From contig MPMP01000053.1 in the NCBI GenBank assembly GCA_002238565.1, positions 1 to 34,949 on the forward strand: DNA of 34,949 nucleotides, read 5' to 3'. This DNA is from Albidovulum sp. bin36. GTDB taxonomy: Bacteria; Pseudomonadota; Alphaproteobacteria; Rhodobacterales; Rhodobacteraceae. The first letter of the stretch is position 1, and every line of letters starts with the position of its first letter. This document shows positions 16,207-23,910 of this stretch, one piece after another. The translations under genes and the position numbers were made by a program. The notes under the pieces are model-generated. The model did no database searches, was not told the origin of the DNA, and saw only the letters and a program-made list of their open reading frames with translations.

Positions 16207-16389
16207 TCAGTCTGATTTTGCCAAATCAGCTTCCTGTTTTTTGGTTTTCCGGCCCAGACTTAGCGTGTGGTCGGTGCCTGTGGAACCGAACCCGTTTTGC
16301 GGTATCTGATACTCGTAGGGAGGCATGACCGTTTCACGGATCAGGTCCACGGGAATGGCGGTTCCATTGTTATCGTCGTCATGCGGCAT
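16207..16389 (-). CDS. 60-residue protein with a perfect ribosome site, downstream of the Ntn-hydrolase relic
   Basis: A short reading frame (MPHDDDNNGTAIPVDL at the start, ending TKKQEADLAKSD) is preceded by AGGAGG, 9 bases before its ATG, the strongest ribosome site noticed in the window. It is hydrophilic, acidic at the N-terminus, Lys/Glu/Asp rich at the end, and has a Pro/Tyr/Gly-rich middle (PPYEYQIPQNGFGSTG). It overlaps by 11 bases the end of the broken proteasome-like gene (16379-17255), so the two were once translationally coupled. I do not recognise the family. It could be a substrate, tag or regulator of the Ntn-hydrolase; that is inference. Confidence 0.6.
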   Translation of the reverse strand: MPHDDDNNGTAIPVDLIRETVMPPYEYQIPQNGFGSTGTDHTLSLGRKTKKQEADLAKSD

Positions 16390-17255
16390 GGTCTGTCTTC
16401 CTCCTGTTAAGATACTCCGAGTAGTAGTGCTTCCTGCGAATCCACTTGAATCCTTCGTGCTTGGTATCTGTAGCGATGTCGGTATCGCCAGCTACGATGT
16501 CGGCCCCTAGCAGAAACGCGAAGTACTTCATTAGTGGTTTCCACCAAAAAGTCGGCAAGTTCAATTGCGTTCTGCACCGGCATCGAAGCGTGCATCAACG
16601 GAATTCGAATTTTCAAGAGTTCCGTTGACAATTGTTGGAACTGATTTTCATCCAGTTTCAGCTCCTAAAGAATCGAACTCAGACGATGGTCCTATCCAAG
16701 CAAAAGTCGATTGAGTGCTTGTATTTGGCCGCCCCATAAGGCTTGATCGCTTGTAGATGGACTAGCAATTTGGGCTGGCTCCAATGACTGCCCGTCAACA
16801 ATTTCTACTTTCCAAATTTCGCCATGCTTGACGCCTGAACCGCAGCCTCCAATCCAGAATTCGAAGGATGATGGGTTGGCCGCGAGTGGATTGATCGCTG
16901 CGAATTCTTGTTCGAAACAACTCTTTGCAAGATTCACAGCATCCTTGATCGCATAGTTTTCCTTCTTCAGTTCATTGGTTAGCCGAGCCCGAAGCTCTTT
17001 GGCCAAACTGTTGATCGACATCGAGCCGAAATTTCCAAGCCCGGCGGTCATTGCCGTAATCGGTAGATGCCTGTGCAAATTGCAAACCTTCAAGCCATGC
17101 TTCCAGACGTTGCTCGCGGTAGAACCGCCATTTGGCGAAGATCTGGTCAAAGTCACAGCACTGTCAGCCGCGAACACAATGCAATCATACACCTTGATTG
17201 CCACGCAAACCGTTATCCTATTGTTCGTCCCGCATTTGTTGAATTTGCGGGCCAA
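16379..17255 (-). pseudogene. Proteasome-like Ntn-hydrolase, broken by a stop and a frameshift
   Basis: The N-terminal 187 residues (17255-16692) resemble a 20S-proteasome beta-type subunit. A threonine begins TVCVAIKVYDCIVFAADSA, with Asp exactly 16 residues later (Thr1...Asp17 spacing), then a lysine in KHGLKVCNL (Lys33-like) and TAMTAGLGNFGS. The frame stops after LNRLLLG, but related sequence continues in another frame (STELLKIRIPLMHASMP, then NAIELADFLVETT). It then shifts again to the frame reading YFAFLLGADIVAGDTDIA and KHEGFKWIRRKHYYSEYLN, ending at 16379. I recall uncharacterised bacterial Ntn-hydrolases with this C-terminal organisation. The gene is almost certainly nonfunctional. 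The acyl-chain or peptide substrate of the family is unknown to me. Confidence 0.65.
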
Positions 17256-18196
17256 ATTGAAACTTCCGGCATTTTTGATTCGCCTTGGAATTGCTCTTCT
17301 ACCAGTTTGGGGAGGATGAAATTGTTTATAGCTTGCCCCAAAGGGTTGCAGCCATGAATTTTTCCTTAGGAAACCGCTTCTTCAAGTCGCCGACAACTGC
17401 GGCCATGTTCTTGAACGCGTCATTCCGCCTCTTCTGGAGTTTTTGGTATTCGATTTATTGGATCGAGTATTCTGCTTCGCCATCACGCCCGGTCCACTCA
17501 GCTGCCAGCGGCTCTCTTGCACAATTGGCGGCAGCGGCGGCTCGGGCTATCTCATGGCACTTTGCCGACGACAACGCCGCCGCTCGTTTCCGGCCGCCGA
17601 TACGACCGCCATTGGCCCTGTTCGGAACCGGCTTGCCTTCCGTATCCTAGCCGCACTTGATCTCGCCGATGGCGATTATGCAGTCTTGCACTGCGTTGCT
17701 TGCAACATCGGCGGGCCGCTGTTCTCGCTTGAGCACGGCTTTATCCCTTTCCTGTTTCTGCCAAATTGGCATCTTGGATTCACGGTATCGCCGTTAACGG
17801 AAAAGGATTCCTAGGAAATCTTGGAACAGGCGTGGAACAAAGTCAAAGTGACACATTGCCCCATTGGCGAATGCAAAGGAAGCAAATTAAGCCGCGGCGA
17901 CAACAATTCCGATGCGCGAACATTGCGGAGTAATTTTTACACGCACCGGCTGTTGCCGCTTTCAGTCATATTCGCCAGGCGGCCGGAGTTTCCATGCGCC
18001 GAACTCGCGCAACGTCTTTCGATTCGGGGTTTGGGCTCGGAAGCCGCCGCCGGTATATTCGGGAGCGGCGATTCGGAGCTTCAGTTTCGACTTGCCGGAT
18101 ATTTCTTCCTGGCAGGCGCGCGTCGGCGATCGGCCGAATGCGCCCGGATAGCATAAAGTATGGAATGTTTCGCGCCCTAGGTTTACTATTGCGGCC
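17256..18196. other. Gene-poor stretch before parC with one small relic
   Basis: No intact gene is visible. A minus-strand frame at 17455-17650 reads GGRIGGRKRAAALSSAKCHE then IARAAA, resembling small hypothetical proteins built on G(G/R)..RA..LS...R.EIA; an in-frame stop lies just upstream, so it is probably a relic. Plus-strand frames at 17443-17814 and 17821-18156 have no family resemblance. The parC promoter must lie near 18100-18196, but no convincing -35/-10 pair was chosen. Confidence 0.4.
17455..17650 (-). pseudogene. Relic of a small Arg/Ala-rich hypothetical protein
   Basis: The minus-strand frame contains DTEGKPVPNRANGGRIGGRK followed by RAAALSSAKCHEIARAAAAN. It resembles short alphaproteobacterial hypothetical proteins with the pattern GG..RA..LS...R.EIA..AA. 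A TAG interrupts the frame just before DTEGK, and no start codon follows. Length and composition fit a decayed gene of 60-90 codons. The function of the family is unknown. Confidence 0.3.
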
Positions 18197-20425
18197 ATGA
18201 CCAAGCCCTTGGAAGGACCGACGCTGGAAACCGAATCCCTGCGCAGCGCAGTTGGCGAGCGGTATCTGCAGTACGCTCTTTCGACGATCATGCACCGGGC
18301 GCTTCCCGACGCGCGCGACGGGCTTAAGCCGGTTCACCGCAGGATCCTTTACGCAATGCGGGAATTGAGGCTCGCCTCGTCCGGAGGATTCCGAAAATCC
18401 GCGAAGATCTCCGGCGACGTCATGGGAAACTACCATCCGCACGGCGACCAGGCGATCTACGACGCGCTTGCAAGGCTCGCGCAGGATTTCAACATTCGCT
18501 ACCTGCTTGTGGAAGGGCAGGGAAATTTCGGCAACATTGACGGCGACAATCCGGCGGCGTCCCGCTACACCGAAGCGCGGCTGGCGAAAGCGGCCGAAGC
18601 TCTCATGGAGGGCCTTGACGAGGATGCGGTGGATTTCCGCCCCAACTACGACGGTACGCTCGAGGAGCCCGTCGTGCTGCCCGCCTCGTTCCCCAACCTT
18701 CTGGCCAACGGCGCCAGCGGTATCGCGGTCGGCATGGCGACCAACATTCCGCCTCACAATATCGGCGAACTTTGCGACGCCTGCCTCCACTTGATCAAGT
18801 ACCCGAACGCCCACGACGATTCGCTCGCCAAAATCGTGCCCGGCCCGGATTTTCCGACCGGCGGAGTGATCGTCGAGCCCAAGGACCAAATCAGGCAGGC
18901 CTACAAGACCGGCAAAGGGTCGATCAGGCTCAGATGCCGGTGGGAAGTGGAAAACCTGGGGCGCGGGCTGCGGCAAATCGTCGTTACGCAGATTCCGTAC
19001 CAGGTTCAAAAATCGCGTCTAATAGAGCGCGTTGCCGATCTGGTCCAGAACCGGAAGCTGCAGCTTCTTGCCGACATTCGCGATGAATCCGCCGAGGACG
19101 TGCGAATCGTTCTCGAGCCGCGCTCGAAAAACATCGACCCGGCGGTTCTGATGGAGTCGCTGTTTAGGCAGACGGATCTGGAAATCCGATTTCCGCTCAA
19201 TATGAACGCCCTAATTGACGGGCGCACGCCCAAGGTTTGCTCCCTGAAGGAAGTCCTTCAGGCGTTCCTCGGTCACAGGCGCGAGGTTCTCGAACGGCGA
19301 ACCCGCCACCGGCTTGGAAAGATCGAGCGCCGGCTCGAGATTCTGGAAGGGTACCTGGCGGCGTTTCTAAATCTGGACCGCGTTATCGAAATCATCCGCT
19401 ACGACGACGAGCCGAAATCGACTCTCATGGCGGAATTCGTATTGACGGATATCCAGGCGGAGGCGATCCTGAACATGCGTCTGAGAAATCTTCGCCGGCT
19501 CGAGGAACTGGAACTGAAGACGGAGCAGGACGCGCTCATGGTCGAGATGGCCGATCTGGAGGATATGCTGGACGACGAGAGCGAGCAGTGGAGCCGGGTT
19601 GCGGCCCAGATCAGGGACGTCAGGAAAAAATTCGGGAAGAGCTCGCCGGGCGGCAAGCGAAGAACCGATTTCGATGATCCCGAAGACGTAGACGAAGCCC
19701 TGTTCCATGCCACGGCGGAGCGAGAGCCGATTACCGTGGTCTGTTCAAGGATGGGCTGGATGAGGGCCATGAAAGGGCACGTGCCGCTTGGCCAGGAAAT
19801 CAAATACAAGGACGGGGACTCGGCGCACTTCGTGTTTCACGCTTCGACGACGGATCGATTGATCGCGATTGGCACCAATGGACGCTTCTACACGCTGCAG
19901 GCGTCGGCTTTGCCCGGCGGGCGCGGCATGGGCGAGCCCGTCAGGCTCATGATCGATCTTCCCAACGAGGCCGACATTCTCGTATTGAGCATTCACGATC
20001 CGGAAAGGTCGCTGCTCATTGCGTCCAGCGCGGGAAACGGATTTATCGTCAAGGAAGCGGATGCCGCCGCTTCCACGCGCGCCGGCAAGCAGGTTCTGAA
20101 CTTGGGCGCGGGCGAGCATGCGGCCGCATGCGCCCCGGTTGCCGGCGATCACGTTGCCGTGATCGGCGCGAATCGCAGGCTGCTGGTCTTCCCCGTCGCC
20201 GAACTCCCCACGATGAGCCGCGGAAAGGGCGTGCGGCTGCAGAATTACGGCAAGGGCGGCCTTTCCGATGTAACGACATTCGATTTGGCCAAGGGATTGC
20301 AATGGCTCGATCCCGCCGGTCGAACCAGGACCGAAGCGAGCATCGGCGCCTGGCTGGGCAAGCGCGGCGCCGTCGGCAAGGCGCCTCCGAGAGGATTCCC
20401 GAAAAACAATCGCTTTGCGGATTGA
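18197..20425 (+). CDS. parC: DNA topoisomerase IV subunit A
   Basis: This 742-residue type IIA topoisomerase subunit cuts both strands and, with ParE, unlinks replicated chromosomes. The winged-helix/tower region contains [20 protein letters not shown] (residues 35-54), the quinolone region [15 protein letters not shown] (77-91) and the catalytic Arg123-Tyr124 in [10 protein letters not shown]. The breakage-rejoining core continues through [17 protein letters not shown]. The C-terminal half (from about 520) forms the beta-pinwheel, with repeats such as [10 protein letters not shown] and [16 protein letters not shown]. Residue 85, aligned with E. coli ParC Ser80, is Gln, and residue 89 (Glu84) is Asp. 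ParC rather than GyrA is supported by the length and by the absence of a full GyrA-box. The start is the ATG at 18197; its ribosome site is weak. Confidence 0.95.
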   Translation: MTKPLEGPTLETESLRSAVGERYLQYALSTIMHRALPDARDGLKPVHRRILYAMRELRLASSGGFRKSAKISGDVMGNYHPHGDQAIYDALARLAQDFNIRYLLVEGQGNFGNIDGDNPAASRYTEARLAKAAEALMEGLDEDAVDFRPNYDGTLEEPVVLPASFPNLLANGASGIAVGMATNIPPHNIGELCDACLHLIKYPNAHDDSLAKIVPGPDFPTGGVIVEPKDQIRQAYKTGKGSIRLRCRWEVENLGRGLRQIVVTQIPYQVQKSRLIERVADLVQNRKLQLLADIRDESAEDVRIVLEPRSKNIDPAVLMESLFRQTDLEIRFPLNMNALIDGRTPKVCSLKEVLQAFLGHRREVLERRTRHRLGKIERRLEILEGYLAAFLNLDRVIEIIRYDDEPKSTLMAEFVLTDIQAEAILNMRLRNLRRLEELELKTEQDALMVEMADLEDMLDDESEQWSRVAAQIRDVRKKFGKSSPGGKRRTDFDDPEDVDEALFHATAEREPITVVCSRMGWMRAMKGHVPLGQEIKYKDGDSAHFVFHASTTDRLIAIGTNGRFYTLQASALPGGRGMGEPVRLMIDLPNEADILVLSIHDPERSLLIASSAGNGFIVKEADAAASTRAGKQVLNLGAGEHAAACAPVAGDHVAVIGANRRLLVFPVAELPTMSRGKGVRLQNYGKGGLSDVTTFDLAKGLQWLDPAGRTRTEASIGAWLGKRGAVGKAPPRGFPKNNRFAD

Positions 20426-20447
20426 ATCGGAATAATGGCGCGCGGAG

Positions 20448-20462
20448 GCCGCGAATCGCGGC
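20448..20462. terminator. Short GC hairpin between convergent parC and P450 genes
   Basis: GCCGCG (20448-20453) and CGCGGC (20457-20462) form a 6-bp stem with a 3-base loop, 23 bases after the parC stop and 36 bases before the P450 stop. There is no T-run next to the stem, so termination would be weak or Rho-assisted. The placement between convergent genes supports the call. Confidence 0.35.
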
Positions 20463-20497
20463 AAGCGACGCTTTTCGGCTCCGATTCAAGGCGGAAT

Positions 20498-21862
20498 TCA
20501 GGCGGCGTCCACGAGCAGCCGGACTCCTCCTTTCGGCCTTAGCGTGAGAATCATGACCGGCTCCGGCTCCCGTCCCGGCACGAGCGTGAACTTGAACCTG
20601 GAGATGATCGACGAAAGGATCACGACGGCTTCCATTAGAGCGAAGCTCGCGCCGATGCAGATGCGCATGCCGCCGCCGAACGGAAGGAACGCGAACTTGT
20701 CGATTGAGCGGCGATCGGCGAATCTATTCGGATCGAATCGGTCGGGGTTCGACCAGTGGCAATGGTTTCGATGCAGCGCATAGACCGGAATGAACATTGT
20801 ATCGCCGGGAAGAACCTGCCGTCCGCCGATCGTGTCGCGTTCCTTCGCCGTGCGAGCCAGCATCGCCGACGGAGGGTAGAGGCGCAGGGATTCGTCGATG
20901 ACTTGCCTCGTCAGGACGAGTTTCCCGATGTCGTCCGCCGTCGCGACGCGGCCTTCGAGAACCGACTGCGCTTCATCTCTGACCCGCTGCTGCCAATCGG
21001 CGTCGAAGGCCAGAAGATAGAACGACCATGCGAGCGTCAAGGCGGTTGTCTCGTGCCCGGCGAGGATAAATGTAATCAGGTTGTCGCGAAGCTCGTCGTT
21101 GTTCATCCGCCTTCGGGTCTCGGGATCTTCGCCTTCCGCGAGCAAGTCCAGCAAGTCCGGCGGCGAGCGCCGGCCGATTCTTTGCCTTGCTTCGATCGCG
21201 GGATCGGTAATCCGCTTCAGTTCGCGTCGATGGAAGTAGGAATTATACAGCCTGGACGGCCTGGGAACCCACGCCGGCACGCTTGCGACATCGAGCAGCG
21301 ATACCCGCCCGGCATCGTCGATGAATTTTTCGAATGCCTCCTGCACGGTCTCGAATTCCATGGAATCCTCTCCGGAAAAGCATACGCTGTTGATAACTTC
21401 GAAAGTCGCCGCCACGGCGAGCATGTGGATGTCGGCTTCCTTTCCGACCGCTGCGCTTAGCCGTTCGATCATTCGCGACGCCGATTTCGACATGACGGGA
21501 GCTAGCGCCTTCAGGTTCCTAGCTGCGAATGCGGGGGCGGCGGCTCGCCGCTGCCATTGCCAGTGCCTGCCCTCCGCGACGAAAAGGCTATTGCCGATTA
21601 CCGGCTTGAAAAGATTCTTCACCGCCTCGGACTTGGGATAGGCTTCGGGGTTTTCCTTGAGCATTCGCCGAATCCCGCCGGGATCCATGACCATGTGCCA
21701 GCGCTTGAAGATCTTGCCTGAAACCATCGTCTGCCAGGTCGCAAGCTCGGGAATGGTTTCCAGGACGTTGGTGCGCGCGACGCGCAGAAGCCTGAACGCC
21801 GACATCCGCCGGTTCGCGAGGGTGACTTTTGCCGGGACGCGCCGGTCTTCGCATGCGGCCAT
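20498..21862 (-). CDS. Cytochrome P450
   Basis: A heme-thiolate monooxygenase of about 454 residues. The I-helix oxygen-activation motif FILAGHETTALTLAW, the K-helix ExxR in DESLRLYPPSAM, the PERF-like NPDRFDPNRF and the heme-cysteine loop FLPFGGGMRICIGAS with ALMEA are all intact. A hydrophilic N-terminus without a membrane anchor suggests a soluble bacterial enzyme that needs separate redox partners, none of which is encoded nearby. AGHETT and FGGGxRxCxG place it with the CYP4/CYP102-like class rather than the camphor type. The start is uncertain: ATG at 21862, with a TTG 6 bases upstream as alternative and no clear ribosome site for either. Its upstream region is truncated IS5-type sequence. 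The substrate is unknown. Confidence 0.92.
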   Translation of the reverse strand: MAACEDRRVPAKVTLANRRMSAFRLLRVARTNVLETIPELATWQTMVSGKIFKRWHMVMDPGGIRRMLKENPEAYPKSEAVKNLFKPVIGNSLFVAEGRHWQWQRRAAAPAFAARNLKALAPVMSKSASRMIERLSAAVGKEADIHMLAVAATFEVINSVCFSGEDSMEFETVQEAFEKFIDDAGRVSLLDVASVPAWVPRPSRLYNSYFHRRELKRITDPAIEARQRIGRRSPPDLLDLLAEGEDPETRRRMNNDELRDNLITFILAGHETTALTLAWSFYLLAFDADWQQRVRDEAQSVLEGRVATADDIGKLVLTRQVIDESLRLYPPSAMLARTAKERDTIGGRQVLPGDTMFIPVYALHRNHCHWSNPDRFDPNRFADRRSIDKFAFLPFGGGMRICIGASFALMEAVVILSSIISRFKFTLVPGREPEPVMILTLRPKGGVRLLVDAA

Positions 21863-21891
21863 TTGCAATTTTCTCTATTCTCGGGCGCAGA

Positions 21892-22418
21892 CTAGTTTTC
21901 CAATCGCTCCGATGTCAATTTCGAAGGGCCGGCGGAGCATCGAGCGGTCAGCGGCGCGCCCTCGTGATCGGGCGCCTGCACCAGAGCCGGCGCGAAACGG
22001 ATCAGTTTGCCCGGAGCGTCGACGAGAGCCGCGATCCTTGTCGTCAGGCTTCCTCGGGATCGGATGATCGCCCGGGCTGCGCCTCCCCATTCTTGCCGGC
22101 GGCCTTCCCGCGCGCCCGAAAGACATCGCCGTCCGCCTGAGCCCACTCAATGTCGAACGACTCGGACAACGTCTGGAAAATCCTTTCGAAAACGCCCTTT
22201 TCGGTCCAGCGGCTGAAGCGAACGAAAACGCTGTTCCAGTTGCCGAATTCCGGCGGGAGGTCGCGCCACGGCGAGCCGGTCCGGATCCGCCAGAGCACCG
22301 CTTCCAAAAATAGGCGGTTGTCAGCCGCCGTCCGTCCCGGCGATCCCTGCCTGCCGGGAAGCATGTCCTTGACACCGTCCCACATTCGGTCGGTCAGGAC
22401 TAACCTGCTAGTATTCAA
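21892..22418 (-). pseudogene. IS5-family (IS427-like) transposase remnant
   Basis: The N-terminal segment is open from 22418 to 22044: LVLTDRMWDGVKDMLPG, AADNRLFLEAVLWRIRTGSP, WRDLPPEFGNWNSVFVRFSR, GVFERIFQTLSE, all characteristic of the first half of IS5/IS427 transposases. It then continues in another frame (LTTRIAALVDAPGKLIRFA, ending near 21892). The DSTIVRAH-type first catalytic Asp region is altered (QADGDVFRARG), and the second half with the remaining DDE residues is missing. The remnant abuts the P450 gene, so deletion or later recombination removed the distal end. Confidence 0.85.
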
Positions 22419-23226
22419 GAGTTTGCCTCGATGTTACTGCTTCGATTCTTGCCTTTTCGGCTCTTTTCGGACGAATTGTACCAGACTTTAGGGATAAAAT
22501 CAAGCCCATTTGTCGACGGGCGGCAGGCCCGCAGGCCCTGGCCGCCTTACATTTTGTTTGGCTGCAGGTCGTAGGTCGCGATCTCCATTGCCTCTACAGC
22601 AGTCAAGGCATCAATCATTTCCGTAAATGAAACCAATGCGAATTTCGTCAAGGTAGAGCTTCGCTGACATTGCATTTTAGGAGAACAGAGGCAGGATCGC
22701 GGCAATGCGCGATTGTCCGCGTCGCTGAGGATAACTTTTTCGTAGCGTGGTCGACGATCTTGAAAGAGGCTCCGCAATCCGCGGAATGATACCGTAACGG
22801 CTCCCGCAAGACGACCTAATTCGCAAATGCGGACGCCTGCATGCATGCGTAGCGCCTGCGGTCGCATTCAGGGACTCCGGACCGCCGGCAGCGTCAGCGC
22901 AATTAGCTGGAGACCGCGCCAAAGCCGGGAGTCTGGAAGTCTCCCGGCAGAGGCCGCCTCGCGGGAAAGATTCCTCCGCGCGCCTTGCGGGGCAAGGAGC
23001 AATGCTGGCTTGGCCTAAAGACCTAGGTCGCCAAGGTGAAACGCGAGGAGCCGTCGATCGTTTGGTGTCGGGCTGCGCAAAACGGAATTTTAGCGCGAAG
23101 ATGATCCGCGGCAAGCTCAATATCTCGGTCCGGGATTGCCTCGCTTGCACTGTATCACGACAATTCCTTTGACATAGTAGGGCATGGCGGCGGCGCAGGG
23201 ATGAATTTGCGCGGCGCGATTTCGTC
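22419..23226. other. 800-base stretch without a recognisable gene
   Basis: Short frames exist on both strands (for example minus 22547-22867, ending AMEIATYDLQPNKM), but none has a ribosome site or a known family. The left end probably contains the upstream end of the IS5-type element, and a strong GC hairpin lies at 22519-22546. The stretch ends at the stop of the last gene of the amide-transport operon. Confidence 0.45.
22519..22546. other. Strong GC-rich hairpin with two bulges
   Basis: GGCGGCAGGCC (22519-22529) pairs with the complementary arm at 22534-22546 around a CGCA loop, giving 11 base pairs with two single-base bulges. A TTACATTTTG tail follows on the plus strand, so a terminator is possible, but no plus-strand gene ends here. 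It may instead belong to the nearby IS end. Confidence 0.4.
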
Positions 23227-23910
23227 CTATAGCGCAAGAATCGCTCGAATTTCGGATTCGGATGATTTTGATGAGGCTTCGCTGTAAATTGTTCTCCCCG
23301 CATCCAGCCCGAGAAAATGGTCGGCGATGCTCGCTAGGAATCTCAGGTTTTGCTCGATGATCATTATTCCCGCGCCGCTGGCGACGCGTTCCTTCACGCA
23401 GCATGCCATGAGGTCGATGTTTTCCGATTGCACTCCCTCGGACGGCTCGTCTAAAATGACGAGCCTCGTATCTTCGATCATGGATCGGACGAAGGACAGA
23501 ATTTTTCGCTCTCCGCCGGACATCGTGCCTGCGAGCTGGTCGAGCCTTCGGGCGATCAGCGGAAATCGGTCGATGAATAATTCCGGCGATTCGCCGATCG
23601 AACCGATGTACAAGTTCTCGCGGACCGACAGGTTGTCGAAAACCATGGAGTCCTGAGGCATGAATCCGATTCCGAGTTCGCGGCGCCTGTGCGCGGGGAG
23701 TCGCCCGATCGGGCGCTCGTCCAGGAGTATCTGCCCTCCGGACGGCTGCAGGCTGCCGTTCGCAAGCTTTGCGAGCGTGGATTTTCCAGCGCCGTTGCGC
23801 CCGAATATTCCAAGTACTGTACCGTGATCGATCCTGGCGGATACATCGAAGACGACATTCGTGTCGAAGTAGCCTCCGGTAAGTTCCTTGATCTCGAAGA
23901 GCAATGTCAT
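23227..23910 (-). CDS. ABC transporter ATP-binding protein, LivF/UrtE-like
   Basis: A 227-residue ABC ATPase that powers the importer encoded upstream. It has Walker A in GIFGRNGAGKSTLAKL, a Q-loop in GFMPQDSMVF, the signature AGTMSGGERKIL (LSGGQ variant MSGGE) and Walker B plus catalytic Glu in RLVILDEPSEGV, then the H-loop region, where the usual His is replaced in IMIIEQNLRF as is normal for LivF/UrtE-type subunits. It lacks extra domains. Its ATG overlaps the stop of the fused permease-ATPase gene (ATGA), so it is the last gene of the LuxR/amidase/transporter operon. Confidence 0.9.
   Translation of the reverse strand: MTLLFEIKELTGGYFDTNVVFDVSARIDHGTVLGIFGRNGAGKSTLAKLANGSLQPSGGQILLDERPIGRLPAHRRRELGIGFMPQDSMVFDNLSVRENLYIGSIGESPELFIDRFPLIARRLDQLAGTMSGGERKILSFVRSMIEDTRLVILDEPSEGVQSENIDLMACCVKERVASGAGIMIIEQNLRFLASIADHFLGLDAGRTIYSEASSKSSESEIRAILAL

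Noticed and set aside
22547..23303. Minus-strand frames of 106 and 208 codons before the LivF-like gene end
   Set aside because: They overlap one another, lack ribosome sites, and part of the longer one is antiparallel shadow of the LivF-like 3' end.
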